From NCBI GenBank assembly GCA_015494485.1, contig WGBF01000109.1:1-5511 (forward strand): a stretch of 5,511 bases of DNA, read 5' to 3'. The notes beneath the pieces are model-generated. The model saw only the letters and a list, made by a program, of their open reading frames with translations. It had not been told where the DNA came from and searched no databases. This DNA comes from a bacterium. Lineage in GTDB: Bacteria > Calditrichota > Calditrichia > RBG-13-44-9 > J042. The position numbers were made by a program, and so were the translations under genes. This document shows positions 1 to 5,511 of the stretch, piece by piece (within the stretch, counting starts at the first letter, position 1; each line of letters starts with the position of its first letter).

Positions 1-40
1 GGGTAGTAATAAAGGTGCGTCCTCCTAATGCATCGGACAT
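1..40 (-). CDS. metG: Partial N-terminus, probable methionyl-tRNA synthetase
   Basis: Only 13 codons lie in the window, and the gene continues past its left edge. Read on the minus strand from the ATG at 40-38 they give MSDALGGRTFITT, and the next base is C, compatible with proline. This fits the beginning of methionyl-tRNA synthetases, where the first beta strand reads R/K-T-F-x-I-T-T-P before the class I nucleotide-binding HIGH region. That enzyme charges tRNA-Met in the cytoplasm. The ATG has a strong GGAGG site with a 5-base spacer and starts 10 bases after the reductase stop codon, so translational coupling with the reductase is likely. A gene start here is well supported. The product name rests on about six matching residues and is tentative. 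The other nearby ATG, at 33-31, stops after two codons. Confidence 0.55.
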   Translation of the reverse strand, partial: MSDALGGRTFITT

Positions 41-45
41 GTCTG

Positions 46-50
46 CCTCC
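46..50 (-). promoter_or_regulatory. Ribosome binding site of the partial metG-like gene
   Basis: On the minus strand GGAGG directly follows the TAA stop of the reductase gene (53-51) and lies 5 bases before the ATG at 40-38. It fixes the start of the truncated gene and implies that ribosomes ending on the reductase can reinitiate. Confidence 0.7.
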
Positions 51-770
51 TTATGCTTTTTTCGGATTTGTCGGTCGAATGTCAATTTCACTGAGCATGG
101 TACGTTCGGGAACGTTTACTGCCGTCCATACTGCTTCGGCCACGTCTTCCGGTTGTATCATGGTTTCGCGACGCGGGGCGGTCGGCGAATGGCCGGCCAT
201 GTCGGTATTTACAGACCCCGGGAAAATAGTGACGACGCGGATGTTGTGTTCCCGAACTTCCAGCATTAACGAATTGGCCCAGCCCCGCAGGGCCCATTTG
301 GTAGCGCCGTAACCGGTTCCGGTTTTAAATCCGTTTTTCCCGGCCAGCGACGCAATATTCACGATTGTGCCGTGCTGGCGTTGAATCATCGCCGGTAAAA
401 TCCGCTGGGTGAGTTGAAAAACAGCCCGGAAGTTAACAGCCAGCATTTCGTCCAGTTCCGATAAGGAAAGTTCCAGAAACGGTTTCAGATACAGCACACC
501 GGCGTTATTGACCAACACATCTATTTGATTGCCACTGGCGTCCAGAGCTTGCTGGGCCAGGTGATCAATGCTTTTGCCATCGGTTAAGTCCGCGGGAATC
601 AGCACGGCATCCGGGGCGCCTGCGTTTTGCAGTGCCTGCGCTGTGGCTTCAAGCGCTTCCACGTTCCGTGCGGTCAAAATGCACCGATACCCTTCTTGCC
701 CCAGCCGAAGGGCAATGGCCCGACCAATTCCGCGACTGCCACCGGTAATTAGTGCATATTTTACGGCCAT
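51..770 (-). CDS. Short-chain dehydrogenase/reductase (SDR), NADP(H)-type
   Basis: A 239-residue protein of normal classical-SDR length: a cytoplasmic NAD(P)H-dependent oxidoreductase with a Rossmann fold. Visible motifs are the cofactor loop TGGSRGIG (residues 9-16), D61 after the third strand, NNAG (88-91), N113, catalytic S141, Y154 and K158 in the Y-x3-K arrangement, and PG at 184-185. R13 in the glycine loop and R35 after the second strand favour NADPH over NADH; this is inference. The tetrad N113/S141/Y154/K158 is complete, so it should be active. The substrate is unknown. It resembles FabG-like ketoacyl reductases generally, but nothing nearby belongs to fatty acid synthesis, so I do not call it fabG. 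The ATG at 770-768 follows AGGAGA with a 5-base spacer. It lies 77 bases after the pseudouridine synthase and 10 bases before the metG-like start, so it is probably in their operon. Confidence 0.93.
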   Translation of the reverse strand: MAVKYALITGGSRGIGRAIALRLGQEGYRCILTARNVEALEATAQALQNAGAPDAVLIPADLTDGKSIDHLAQQALDASGNQIDVLVNNAGVLYLKPFLELSLSELDEMLAVNFRAVFQLTQRILPAMIQRQHGTIVNIASLAGKNGFKTGTGYGATKWALRGWANSLMLEVREHNIRVVTIFPGSVNTDMAGHSPTAPRRETMIQPEDVAEAVWTAVNVPERTMLSEIDIRPTNPKKA

Positions 771-775
771 GCTGG

Positions 776-781
776 TCTCCT
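776..781 (-). promoter_or_regulatory. Ribosome binding site of the SDR gene
   Basis: AGGAGA on the minus strand, followed by a 5-base spacer and the ATG at 770-768. It confirms the chosen start, which places the glycine-rich cofactor motif at residues 9-16 as expected for a classical SDR. Confidence 0.7.
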
Positions 782-790
782 GTTTAAGAG

Positions 791-802
791 ATTAATATTA
801 AT
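791..802. repeat. 12-base perfect palindrome upstream of the SDR gene
   Basis: ATTAATATTAAT is its own reverse complement and sits in the 77-base gap between the pseudouridine synthase stop and the SDR ribosome binding site. It could be an operator half-pair or simply a by-product of AT-rich DNA. There is no second copy in the window and no GC stem or T-run to make it a terminator. Confidence 0.3.
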
Positions 803-847
803 TCATTTCCGTTCAAAAGGGAAATACTTTTTCTTTTCGCCGGCCTT

Positions 848-1792
848 TTAGAAGGAATTTTCGGAGCGATCCGGTGGCAGAAATTGAGTGAAGTAAGGCG
901 GTAACGGGGCGCGGATTTGCAGTTGGGAACCGCTAAGCGGATGCGTCAGGTGCATTTCCACATGATGAAGCAGAATACGGTCTTGCAGATGCGTTCCCGA
1001 AATCCGGGGACCGCCGTATCGCCAGTCATTCAGTACCGGAAATCCGGAAACCTGTAAATGGACGCGAATTTGATGGGTTCGTCCGGTTAACGGAATGGCT
1101 TCCACCAGTGTCCGCGAATGGGAAGGATCCCGCCACAACACGCGAAAGCGGGTATGAGAAAAGCGGCTTCCCTGTTGTTCGGTTGTTAAGAAGCGTGCCC
1201 GGGGAATTTGCGGGGTGGGAGCCAGCAAATAGCCACGGACTTCCCACTGGTCGGTTTCGGGGTGTCCCTGAACCCATGCCAGATACCGTTTTTTAATTTT
1301 CTGCTGTGCCATTTGGGCATTGAGTTCAGCAGCGGATTTCCGGGTGCAGGGGATTACCATCACACCACTAACGGCGCGGTCCAGTCGGTGAAAGGGGCGT
1401 GCCCGGGAAGGCAGGATACCCAGGCGTTGGAGGATGTGAAACACAGAGTCCGTAACTGAATACTGGGTGGGGTAGGCAGGCATTCCGGCTGGTTTGTTGA
1501 TGGCAATTAGCGCGTCGTCCTGGTACAGAATCCGTGCTTTCCAGTCAATGGATTCGTCATCGGCTGTGGTATTCACTGCGGTTCCGGTATAGACCAGAAC
1601 CGAATACGTTTGCCCCGGTTGCAGTGAATATCCCTGCTGGCGAATGCGTTTGCGGTTTACCCAGACGCTGCCCCGGTCAATCCATTTCCGGATTTGCCGC
1701 CGGGATACCTGCGGTAAAGCAGCTGCCAGGGCCTTGTCCAACCGCGTGGGTTCTGAAACCTGAAGGGTTACCTTTTCCGGTTTTATGCTCAT
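848..1792 (-). CDS. RluA-family RNA pseudouridine synthase with S4 domain
   Basis: A 314-residue cytoplasmic enzyme that isomerises uridine to pseudouridine in structured RNA, by family most often 23S rRNA. An N-terminal S4 RNA-binding domain (about residues 17-63, starting RLDKAL) is followed by the catalytic domain (about 90-300). Signature motifs are NKPAG (99-103), HRLDRAVSG (135-143) with D138 as the catalytic aspartate, and LTGRTHQIRVHL (235-246). Domain order and length match RluC/RluD-type enzymes, but the target uridine cannot be read from sequence, so no symbol is given. The start at 1792 is chosen because the S4 domain begins soon after it and no other ATG, GTG or TTG fits. Reading the frame back to 1918 would overlap the divergent ATPase gene and add a tail unlike this family. 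The SD is weak, only AGG touching the ATG. First gene of the minus-strand cluster. Confidence 0.93.
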   Translation of the reverse strand: MSIKPEKVTLQVSEPTRLDKALAAALPQVSRRQIRKWIDRGSVWVNRKRIRQQGYSLQPGQTYSVLVYTGTAVNTTADDESIDWKARILYQDDALIAINKPAGMPAYPTQYSVTDSVFHILQRLGILPSRARPFHRLDRAVSGVMVIPCTRKSAAELNAQMAQQKIKKRYLAWVQGHPETDQWEVRGYLLAPTPQIPRARFLTTEQQGSRFSHTRFRVLWRDPSHSRTLVEAIPLTGRTHQIRVHLQVSGFPVLNDWRYGGPRISGTHLQDRILLHHVEMHLTHPLSGSQLQIRAPLPPYFTQFLPPDRSENSF

Positions 1793-1854
1793 CCTATTAA
1801 ATATTTTGAAATTAAACCCGACTACAGCAAATATAACATAAAAGGATGACAAAA
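1793..1854. promoter_or_regulatory. Divergent promoter region between rluA-like and pilus ATPase genes
   Basis: These 62 bases separate two divergent gene groups, so both must draw promoters from here or from the flanking gene starts. The stretch is clearly more AT-rich than the coding DNA. On the minus strand TATATTTG (1835-1828) matches the Bacteroidetes -7 consensus TAnnTTTG, 35 bases before the ATG. A TTG upstream is only about 14 bases away, shorter than usual. On the plus strand TTGAAA (1806-1811) and TATAAC (1832-1837) resemble sigma70 boxes, but the 20-base spacer is too long and the implied start would cut into the ribosome binding site. The region is secure as a promoter zone; individual boxes are not. 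Confidence 0.45.
1841..1846 (+). promoter_or_regulatory. Ribosome binding site that sets the ATPase start
   Basis: AAAGGA lies 8 bases before the ATG at 1855. It overlaps another in-frame ATG at 1846, which has no SD of its own, and lies 14 bases before a third ATG at 1861. The spacing therefore favours 1855 as the true start. Confidence 0.6.
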
Positions 1855-4017
1855 ATGAACATGGATGTTCAACCCGCTGTACAGTTTGCTTTTCGTGATG
1901 ATTGGTTTGTTCAGGCATTGTTGCGACATCGCCTGTTAACGGAAGAAGAATACCGGGAAATGGCCCAAACGGCTGTGGATGAACCCTATTTTATTAATCT
2001 GGTTCTAACCCGCCGCCTTCTTGGTAAAAATGAAATTGCCTTTTTGTTACGAAATGTATTGCACCTTCCTGTCATGAATCTGGACGCCGTGATGTTTGAT
2101 CCCCGTGCCATTGAGATGGTTCCGGAAGATATTTGCCTGAATTTTAACCTCATACCCGTAGAGGCGGACGACATCAGTCTGACGGTGGCAATGGCCAACC
2201 CCTTTGATGACCAGGCGTTAACTCAGTTGCGGATGATAACCCGCCTGTACATTCGGTCCTACTTCGCCTTTGTGGACGATATTCAACGCAAAATTGCCGA
2301 CCTCTATAGCCCCGATAAGTTTTTAAATACCATCATTAGCAAAACGGCGGTGAAACATCATGTGGTGATTGCCGGGGATGAGTATATCGCGGATGATTCC
2401 CCGGTGGTTAAACTGGTCAATTTGATTATTAGTGACGCAATTGAAAAAGATGCCAGCGATATTCATATTGAACCCCGGCAGCACGATGTGGTGGTGCGTT
2501 TCCGCATTGACGGAATACTGCAAAAAATTCTTGAAATTCCTAAAAATTCCCACGCAGCGCTGGTGAGCCGGATTAAAATAATCTCCGGCCTGGATATTTC
2601 CGAAAAGCGCAAACCTCAGGATGGTAAAGCCCGGGTGTTTGTGGATGAAATTGATTTTGATTTGCGCGTTTCCGTCTTACCCACAGCATTTGGTGAAAAA
2701 ATTGTCATCCGTATTCTGGACAAACGGAAAGCCCGGGTTTCCTTTGAAGATCTGGGGATTACTGAACATAACCTGGAACTTCTCCGGCGTGCCTTTTCTC
2801 GAAAAGAAGGCTTAATTCTGGTAACGGGGCCAACCGGTTCCGGAAAGACCACAACACTGTATGCGGCATTAAATCAAATTAAATCCACAGCCAACAATAT
2901 TTTAACCATTGAAGACCCAATTGAATATGAGCTGGACGGAATCAATCAGGTTCAGGTAAATGAAAAGGCGGGAGTTACCTTCGCCACGGCGCTCCGTTCT
3001 TTCCTTCGCCAGGACCCGGACGTTATCCTGGTAGGGGAGATTCGAGACCGGGAAACGGCGGAGATCGCCATTCAGGCATCCCTAACGGGGCATCTGGTAC
3101 TTTCCACGCTCCACACCAACAGTGCGGTGGCAACAATTACCCGGCTGGTGGATATGGGAATCGATCCGTTTAAAATTGCGGATGCGCTGCAGGCTGTTAT
3201 TTCCCAGCGGTTGGTGCGCCGGTTGTGTAAAGCATGCGCGCAACAAATTGAAACCGTTGAGGACCCCATTTTACGCCAGCTTCAGAGCCAGAACCCCAAT
3301 GCCACGTTTTATCAGGCCAAAGGGTGCCAGTTTTGTAACTACACCGGTTATCGTGGTCGAATAGGTGTTTATGAAATTTTGTTACTGGACCAGGATGTGC
3401 GGGCAGCCATTACCCGCGGTGCAGATTTGAACCAGATTGCCGCACAGCTTCGGGAATCCGGTTTTCGATCCCTCCAGGAAGATGCCCTTCAATTAGTCGT
3501 CGAAGGGATAACGGATCTGGCCGAAATCCGGCGGGTTATTTCACTGGATGAATTGCCGAAAGATGCCCCGGTGGTTACCGAAACACCTTCTTCCCCGGAT
3601 GAAGCTCCCACCCACAGTGATAAGCCCGTTCAAATTTTAATGGTTGAAGATGATTCCGTATTACGCAGAATGGTACAAAAATATCTGCAAACCCATACCG
3701 ATTGGGAATTTATTGAAGCGGGTAACGGTGTGGAGGCGCTGGAAAAATTACAAACACTCCGACCGGATGTGATAGTTCTGGATGTGATGATGCCGGAAAT
3801 GGATGGGTTCGAATTTTTGCGGCGGTTTCGGGCAGACCTTTCCAATAACGCCATACCGGTCATTATTTTAAGTGCCCTGGCAGATGAAAAAAATCAGCTA
3901 AAAGGTTTTCAGGAGGGTGCCGATGATTACCTCATTAAACCGGTGCCACCGGAATTGTTAGTGGCGCGCATTGAGCGGTTTGTGAAGCGTCAGCGTCAGG
4001 ATGGCAGGGAAAATTAA
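1855..4017 (+). CDS. PilB/GspE-type assembly ATPase fused to a C-terminal receiver domain
   Basis: A 720-residue cytoplasmic hexameric motor of the type II secretion/type IV pilus family, about 150 residues longer than usual PilB. Order: an N-terminal T2SSE_N/MshEN-like domain (about 17-151), the linker and second N-terminal domain (about 180-290), the ATPase core, a Pro/Ser/Thr-rich linker (about 566-590), and a response-regulator receiver (about 592-710). ATPase motifs are Walker A GPTGSGKT (325-332, K331), Asp box IEDPIEY (352-358), Walker B with E395 in VGEIRD, and His box GHLVLSTLHTN (412-422). Zinc-type cysteines are C458/C461 and C491/C494. The receiver has acidic D599/D600, phospho-acceptor D643 in LDVMMPEMDG, S673, Y692 and K695, so it appears fully functional. 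The start at 1855 is set by the SD; an ATG at 1846 would add three residues. It heads the operon with the prepilin peptidase and platform protein. Whether the machine is a pilus or a secretion system is not decidable here. Confidence 0.95.
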   Translation: MNMDVQPAVQFAFRDDWFVQALLRHRLLTEEEYREMAQTAVDEPYFINLVLTRRLLGKNEIAFLLRNVLHLPVMNLDAVMFDPRAIEMVPEDICLNFNLIPVEADDISLTVAMANPFDDQALTQLRMITRLYIRSYFAFVDDIQRKIADLYSPDKFLNTIISKTAVKHHVVIAGDEYIADDSPVVKLVNLIISDAIEKDASDIHIEPRQHDVVVRFRIDGILQKILEIPKNSHAALVSRIKIISGLDISEKRKPQDGKARVFVDEIDFDLRVSVLPTAFGEKIVIRILDKRKARVSFEDLGITEHNLELLRRAFSRKEGLILVTGPTGSGKTTTLYAALNQIKSTANNILTIEDPIEYELDGINQVQVNEKAGVTFATALRSFLRQDPDVILVGEIRDRETAEIAIQASLTGHLVLSTLHTNSAVATITRLVDMGIDPFKIADALQAVISQRLVRRLCKACAQQIETVEDPILRQLQSQNPNATFYQAKGCQFCNYTGYRGRIGVYEILLLDQDVRAAITRGADLNQIAAQLRESGFRSLQEDALQLVVEGITDLAEIRRVISLDELPKDAPVVTETPSSPDEAPTHSDKPVQILMVEDDSVLRRMVQKYLQTHTDWEFIEAGNGVEALEKLQTLRPDVIVLDVMMPEMDGFEFLRRFRADLSNNAIPVIILSALADEKNQLKGFQEGADDYLIKPVPPELLVARIERFVKRQRQDGREN
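3628..3984 (+). other. Receiver (REC) domain within the assembly ATPase
   Basis: About 119 residues in the same open frame as the ATPase, with no stop or frameshift at the junction. The residues needed for phosphotransfer and switching are present: the acidic pair D599/D600, acceptor D643, S673, aromatic Y692 and K695, with the Y-K spacing seen in CheY. There is no DNA-binding output domain after it, so the natural output is the attached ATPase. No histidine kinase is encoded in the window, so the phosphodonor is unknown. Confidence 0.9.
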
Positions 4018-4023
4018 GGGGAG
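4016..4023 (+). promoter_or_regulatory. Ribosome binding site of the prepilin peptidase, overlapping the ATPase stop
   Basis: AAGGGGAG begins within the TAA stop of the ATPase gene and lies 8 bases before the GTG at 4032. It supports the GTG start and suggests translational coupling. A second purine run at 4026-4031 is too close to that start. Confidence 0.6.
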
Positions 4024-4031
4024 ACAGGGAA

Positions 4032-4805
4032 GTGGTGCTACTTTTTACATATGGTTTGATTTTTGCTTTTGGTGTAGCGATGGGCAGTTTTTTTAATGTG
4101 GTCGCCCACCGTTTACCACGCCAAAAATCCATTGTCAAATTAAGCTCACATTGTCCCCATTGCGAAATGCCCATTCCCTGGAAATACAAGATACCCATTA
4201 TTTCGTACCTGGTATTAAAAGGGCGATGTTCAAACTGCGGACATCCCATTTCCTGGCATTACCCGGTTGTAGAATTGGTCAGCGGTTTACTAACGGTAAT
4301 ACTGTTCCATCGCTTTGGATGGAGTGGAGAATTTTTATTTTACCTGATTTTTACCTACGGCTTAATTGTTATTACGGTAATTGATCTTCAGGAGATGATT
4401 ATTCCCAACAGCGTGTTGCTTGTTATGCTGGGGATGGGAGTAGTGGTAAATGTGATATTCGGTGTTCAAAATTGGCAGAATGCCCTGGTTGGGATGGGTG
4501 TTGCAACCATTGGGCTGCTGGGTATTGGGGTACTGGGGAAAATTCTCTTTGGGCGCGAAGCCCTGGGCATGGGGGATGTAAAACTGGGAAGTGTAGCGGG
4601 ATTTTTTTTAGGAGGTCATATGATTATTTATGCTATATTCTTTAGCTTTTTTGTGGCATTTTTTGCCATTGTATTCATGCTGGTACTTAGCCGATTGCAA
4701 CGACGGGATAGCATTCCGTTTGGGCCGTTTATGGCAATTGCCATGGTAAGTTTCCTGTTGTGGGGAAACAGCCTGATTCAGTGGTATTGGGGGTTATTCA
4801 GCTAA
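4032..4805 (+). CDS. Prepilin peptidase (PilD/GspO family, A24 aspartic protease)
   Basis: A 257-residue polytopic inner-membrane protein that cleaves the short leader of type IV prepilins and pseudopilins; full-length family members also methylate the new N-terminal residue. The first segment carries the MGSFFNVVAHRLP signature (17-29). A cytoplasmic loop follows with C41/C44 and C66/C69, the zinc-binding double CxxC of the complete bifunctional form, then E81 in PVVELVSG. The catalytic aspartates are D118 (VIDLQEMIIPN) and D182 in the GMGD match to the GxGD motif. Several hydrophobic segments run through about residues 83-245, with IPFGPF (228-233) near the last. Length is normal. The start is GTG at 4032; an adjacent GTG at 4035 is possible. 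It sits 14 bases after the ATPase and 30 before the platform gene, so it is almost surely co-transcribed with both. Confidence 0.95.
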   Translation: MVLLFTYGLIFAFGVAMGSFFNVVAHRLPRQKSIVKLSSHCPHCEMPIPWKYKIPIISYLVLKGRCSNCGHPISWHYPVVELVSGLLTVILFHRFGWSGEFLFYLIFTYGLIVITVIDLQEMIIPNSVLLVMLGMGVVVNVIFGVQNWQNALVGMGVATIGLLGIGVLGKILFGREALGMGDVKLGSVAGFFLGGHMIIYAIFFSFFVAFFAIVFMLVLSRLQRRDSIPFGPFMAIAMVSFLLWGNSLIQWYWGLFS

Positions 4806-4821
4806 GCACCAAAAGTTTTGC

Positions 4822-4828
4822 AGAAAGG
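4822..4828 (+). promoter_or_regulatory. Ribosome binding site of the platform protein gene
   Basis: AGAAAGG lies 7 bases before the ATG at 4836, in the 30-base gap after the prepilin peptidase stop. It fixes the start of the last gene, which then opens with the expected RYKA sequence. Confidence 0.65.
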
Positions 4829-4835
4829 TTCAGGG

Positions 4836-5511
4836 ATGAATCGGTATCGCTACAAAGCCGTCAGGATGGACGGCAAAATACTGGAAGACATTGTTCTGGC
4901 GGAGACAGAACAGGAAGCGTTGCAATCTATTAAAGCAGCGCGGTTACTCCCCCTGGAACTTTCCACCGATGTTCCGCGGGAAAAAGACCGGAATCGCAAT
5001 TCAAAAACACAGAAGCTCTCCGCTCCCGCAAGAATTCAGTTTACCAAAAGCCTCTACACCCTGATAAAAGCGGGTGTGCCCATTCTGGGGGCGTTAAAAG
5101 TCATTCATGAGCAGGAAGAGAACCAGGATGTAAAGGCCATTGTTAGCCAGTTAATTCAGGATATTTCCGTAGGTAAATCATTCTCAGAAAGCCTGGAACG
5201 TTTTCCCCACATTTTTTCCACCATCTATATTCAAACCGTAAAAGTTGGCGAATTTAGCGGGACATTTGAAGATGCCCTGCACTATCTGGCCGAATTGGAG
5301 GAAAAAGACTACCGGTTAAAACGGGAATTGAAAAAATCCATTCGGTATCCAGCGTTTACATTGAGCGCAATCGTTGCGGCGTTTTTCGTGTTTACGCTGT
5401 TTGTATTTCCAAATTTCATGCCACTATTTCAGTCCACCAATTTAGAATTACCTTTGCCCACCCGTATTCTGATGGGATTGTCTGTGTCCATTCAACAGTA
5501 TTGGTGGTTAT
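4836..5511 (+). CDS. PilC/GspF-type inner-membrane platform protein, N-terminal part
   Basis: The first 225 residues of a gene that runs off the right edge; family members are usually about 400 residues, so roughly half is missing. The protein forms the inner-membrane platform that links the assembly ATPase to pilin insertion. It opens with the family-typical MNRYRYKAVRMDGK and a small alpha/beta region (1-42). A polar, basic linker (about 44-63, PREKDRNRNSK) follows, then the first GspF helical domain (about 64-190) with LIKAGVPILGAL (76-87) and the conserved VGEFSG (137-142). The first membrane segment is about 172-193, followed by a periplasmic stretch rich in L and P. A second hydrophobic segment may begin near residue 211. 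The frame is open throughout with no stop before the edge. Third gene of the pilus operon. Confidence 0.93.
   Translation, partial: MNRYRYKAVRMDGKILEDIVLAETEQEALQSIKAARLLPLELSTDVPREKDRNRNSKTQKLSAPARIQFTKSLYTLIKAGVPILGALKVIHEQEENQDVKAIVSQLIQDISVGKSFSESLERFPHIFSTIYIQTVKVGEFSGTFEDALHYLAELEEKDYRLKRELKKSIRYPAFTLSAIVAAFFVFTLFVFPNFMPLFQSTNLELPLPTRILMGLSVSIQQYWWL

Noticed and set aside
831..850. GC-rich GCCGGC flanked by T-rich and A-rich runs after the pseudouridine synthase stop, considered as a terminator
   Set aside because: The six-base self-complementary core has no room for a loop, the flanks do not pair into a longer stem, and the next gene on the same strand looks co-transcribed.
1026..1800. 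Open frames on the plus strand and in other minus frames opposite the pseudouridine synthase
   Set aside because: They lack recognisable motifs or ribosome binding sites and lie wholly within a gene with complete family signatures; they are frame shadows.
1806..1837. TTGAAA and TATAAC as a sigma70 promoter for the pilus operon
   Set aside because: The 20-base spacer is too long, and transcription would begin at or inside the ribosome binding site.
1846..1854. ATG at 1846 as the ATPase start
   Set aside because: It overlaps the AAAGGA ribosome binding site that is properly spaced for the ATG at 1855, and has no SD of its own.
1793..1918. A longer N-terminus for the pseudouridine synthase, with the frame open back to an ATG at 1918
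   Set aside because: It would overlap the first 64 bases of the divergent ATPase gene, adds 42 residues unlike the family before the S4 domain, and leaves no room for promoters.
3935..4249. A 104-residue minus-strand open frame spanning the ATPase-peptidase junction
   Set aside because: It covers two well-supported genes on the other strand, shows no family motif, and would conflict with their tight operon layout.

Overview
The window looks like chromosomal DNA from a Gram-negative, diderm bacterium that builds type IV pilus-type filaments. Base composition is roughly balanced, coding is dense, and most genes have a clear Shine-Dalgarno (SD) site with short gaps between them. I cannot name the organism from sequence alone. 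The protein style and one Bacteroidetes-like promoter box hint at the wider FCB-type phyla, but the good SD sites argue against a typical Bacteroidetes. This placement is low confidence.

Two gene groups diverge from a short AT-rich gap at 1793-1854. Leftward (minus strand) run an RluA-family pseudouridine synthase with an S4 domain (848-1792), a short-chain dehydrogenase/reductase (51-770), and the first 13 codons of a gene that reads like the start of methionyl-tRNA synthetase (1-40). This is an RNA/translation housekeeping cluster carrying one reductase of unknown substrate.

Rightward (plus strand) run three genes of a type IV pilus or type II secretion assembly machine. They are an assembly ATPase of the PilB/GspE family with an extra C-terminal response-regulator receiver domain (1855-4017), a prepilin peptidase (4032-4805), and the N-terminal part of the inner-membrane platform protein PilC/GspF (4836 to the window end). 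Gaps are 14 and 30 bases, so this is very probably one operon. The ATPase powers pilin polymerisation, the peptidase matures the pilins, and the platform protein couples the ATPase to the growing filament.

The most notable feature is the ATPase. All motor motifs are intact, its N-terminal domain seems to lack the residues used for c-di-GMP binding in MshE-type proteins, and a complete phospho-receiver domain is fused at its C-terminus. I infer that filament assembly here may be controlled directly by phosphorylation. No RNA genes, mobile elements, CRISPR arrays or convincing terminators were seen, and no stretch over 300 bases lacks a gene.
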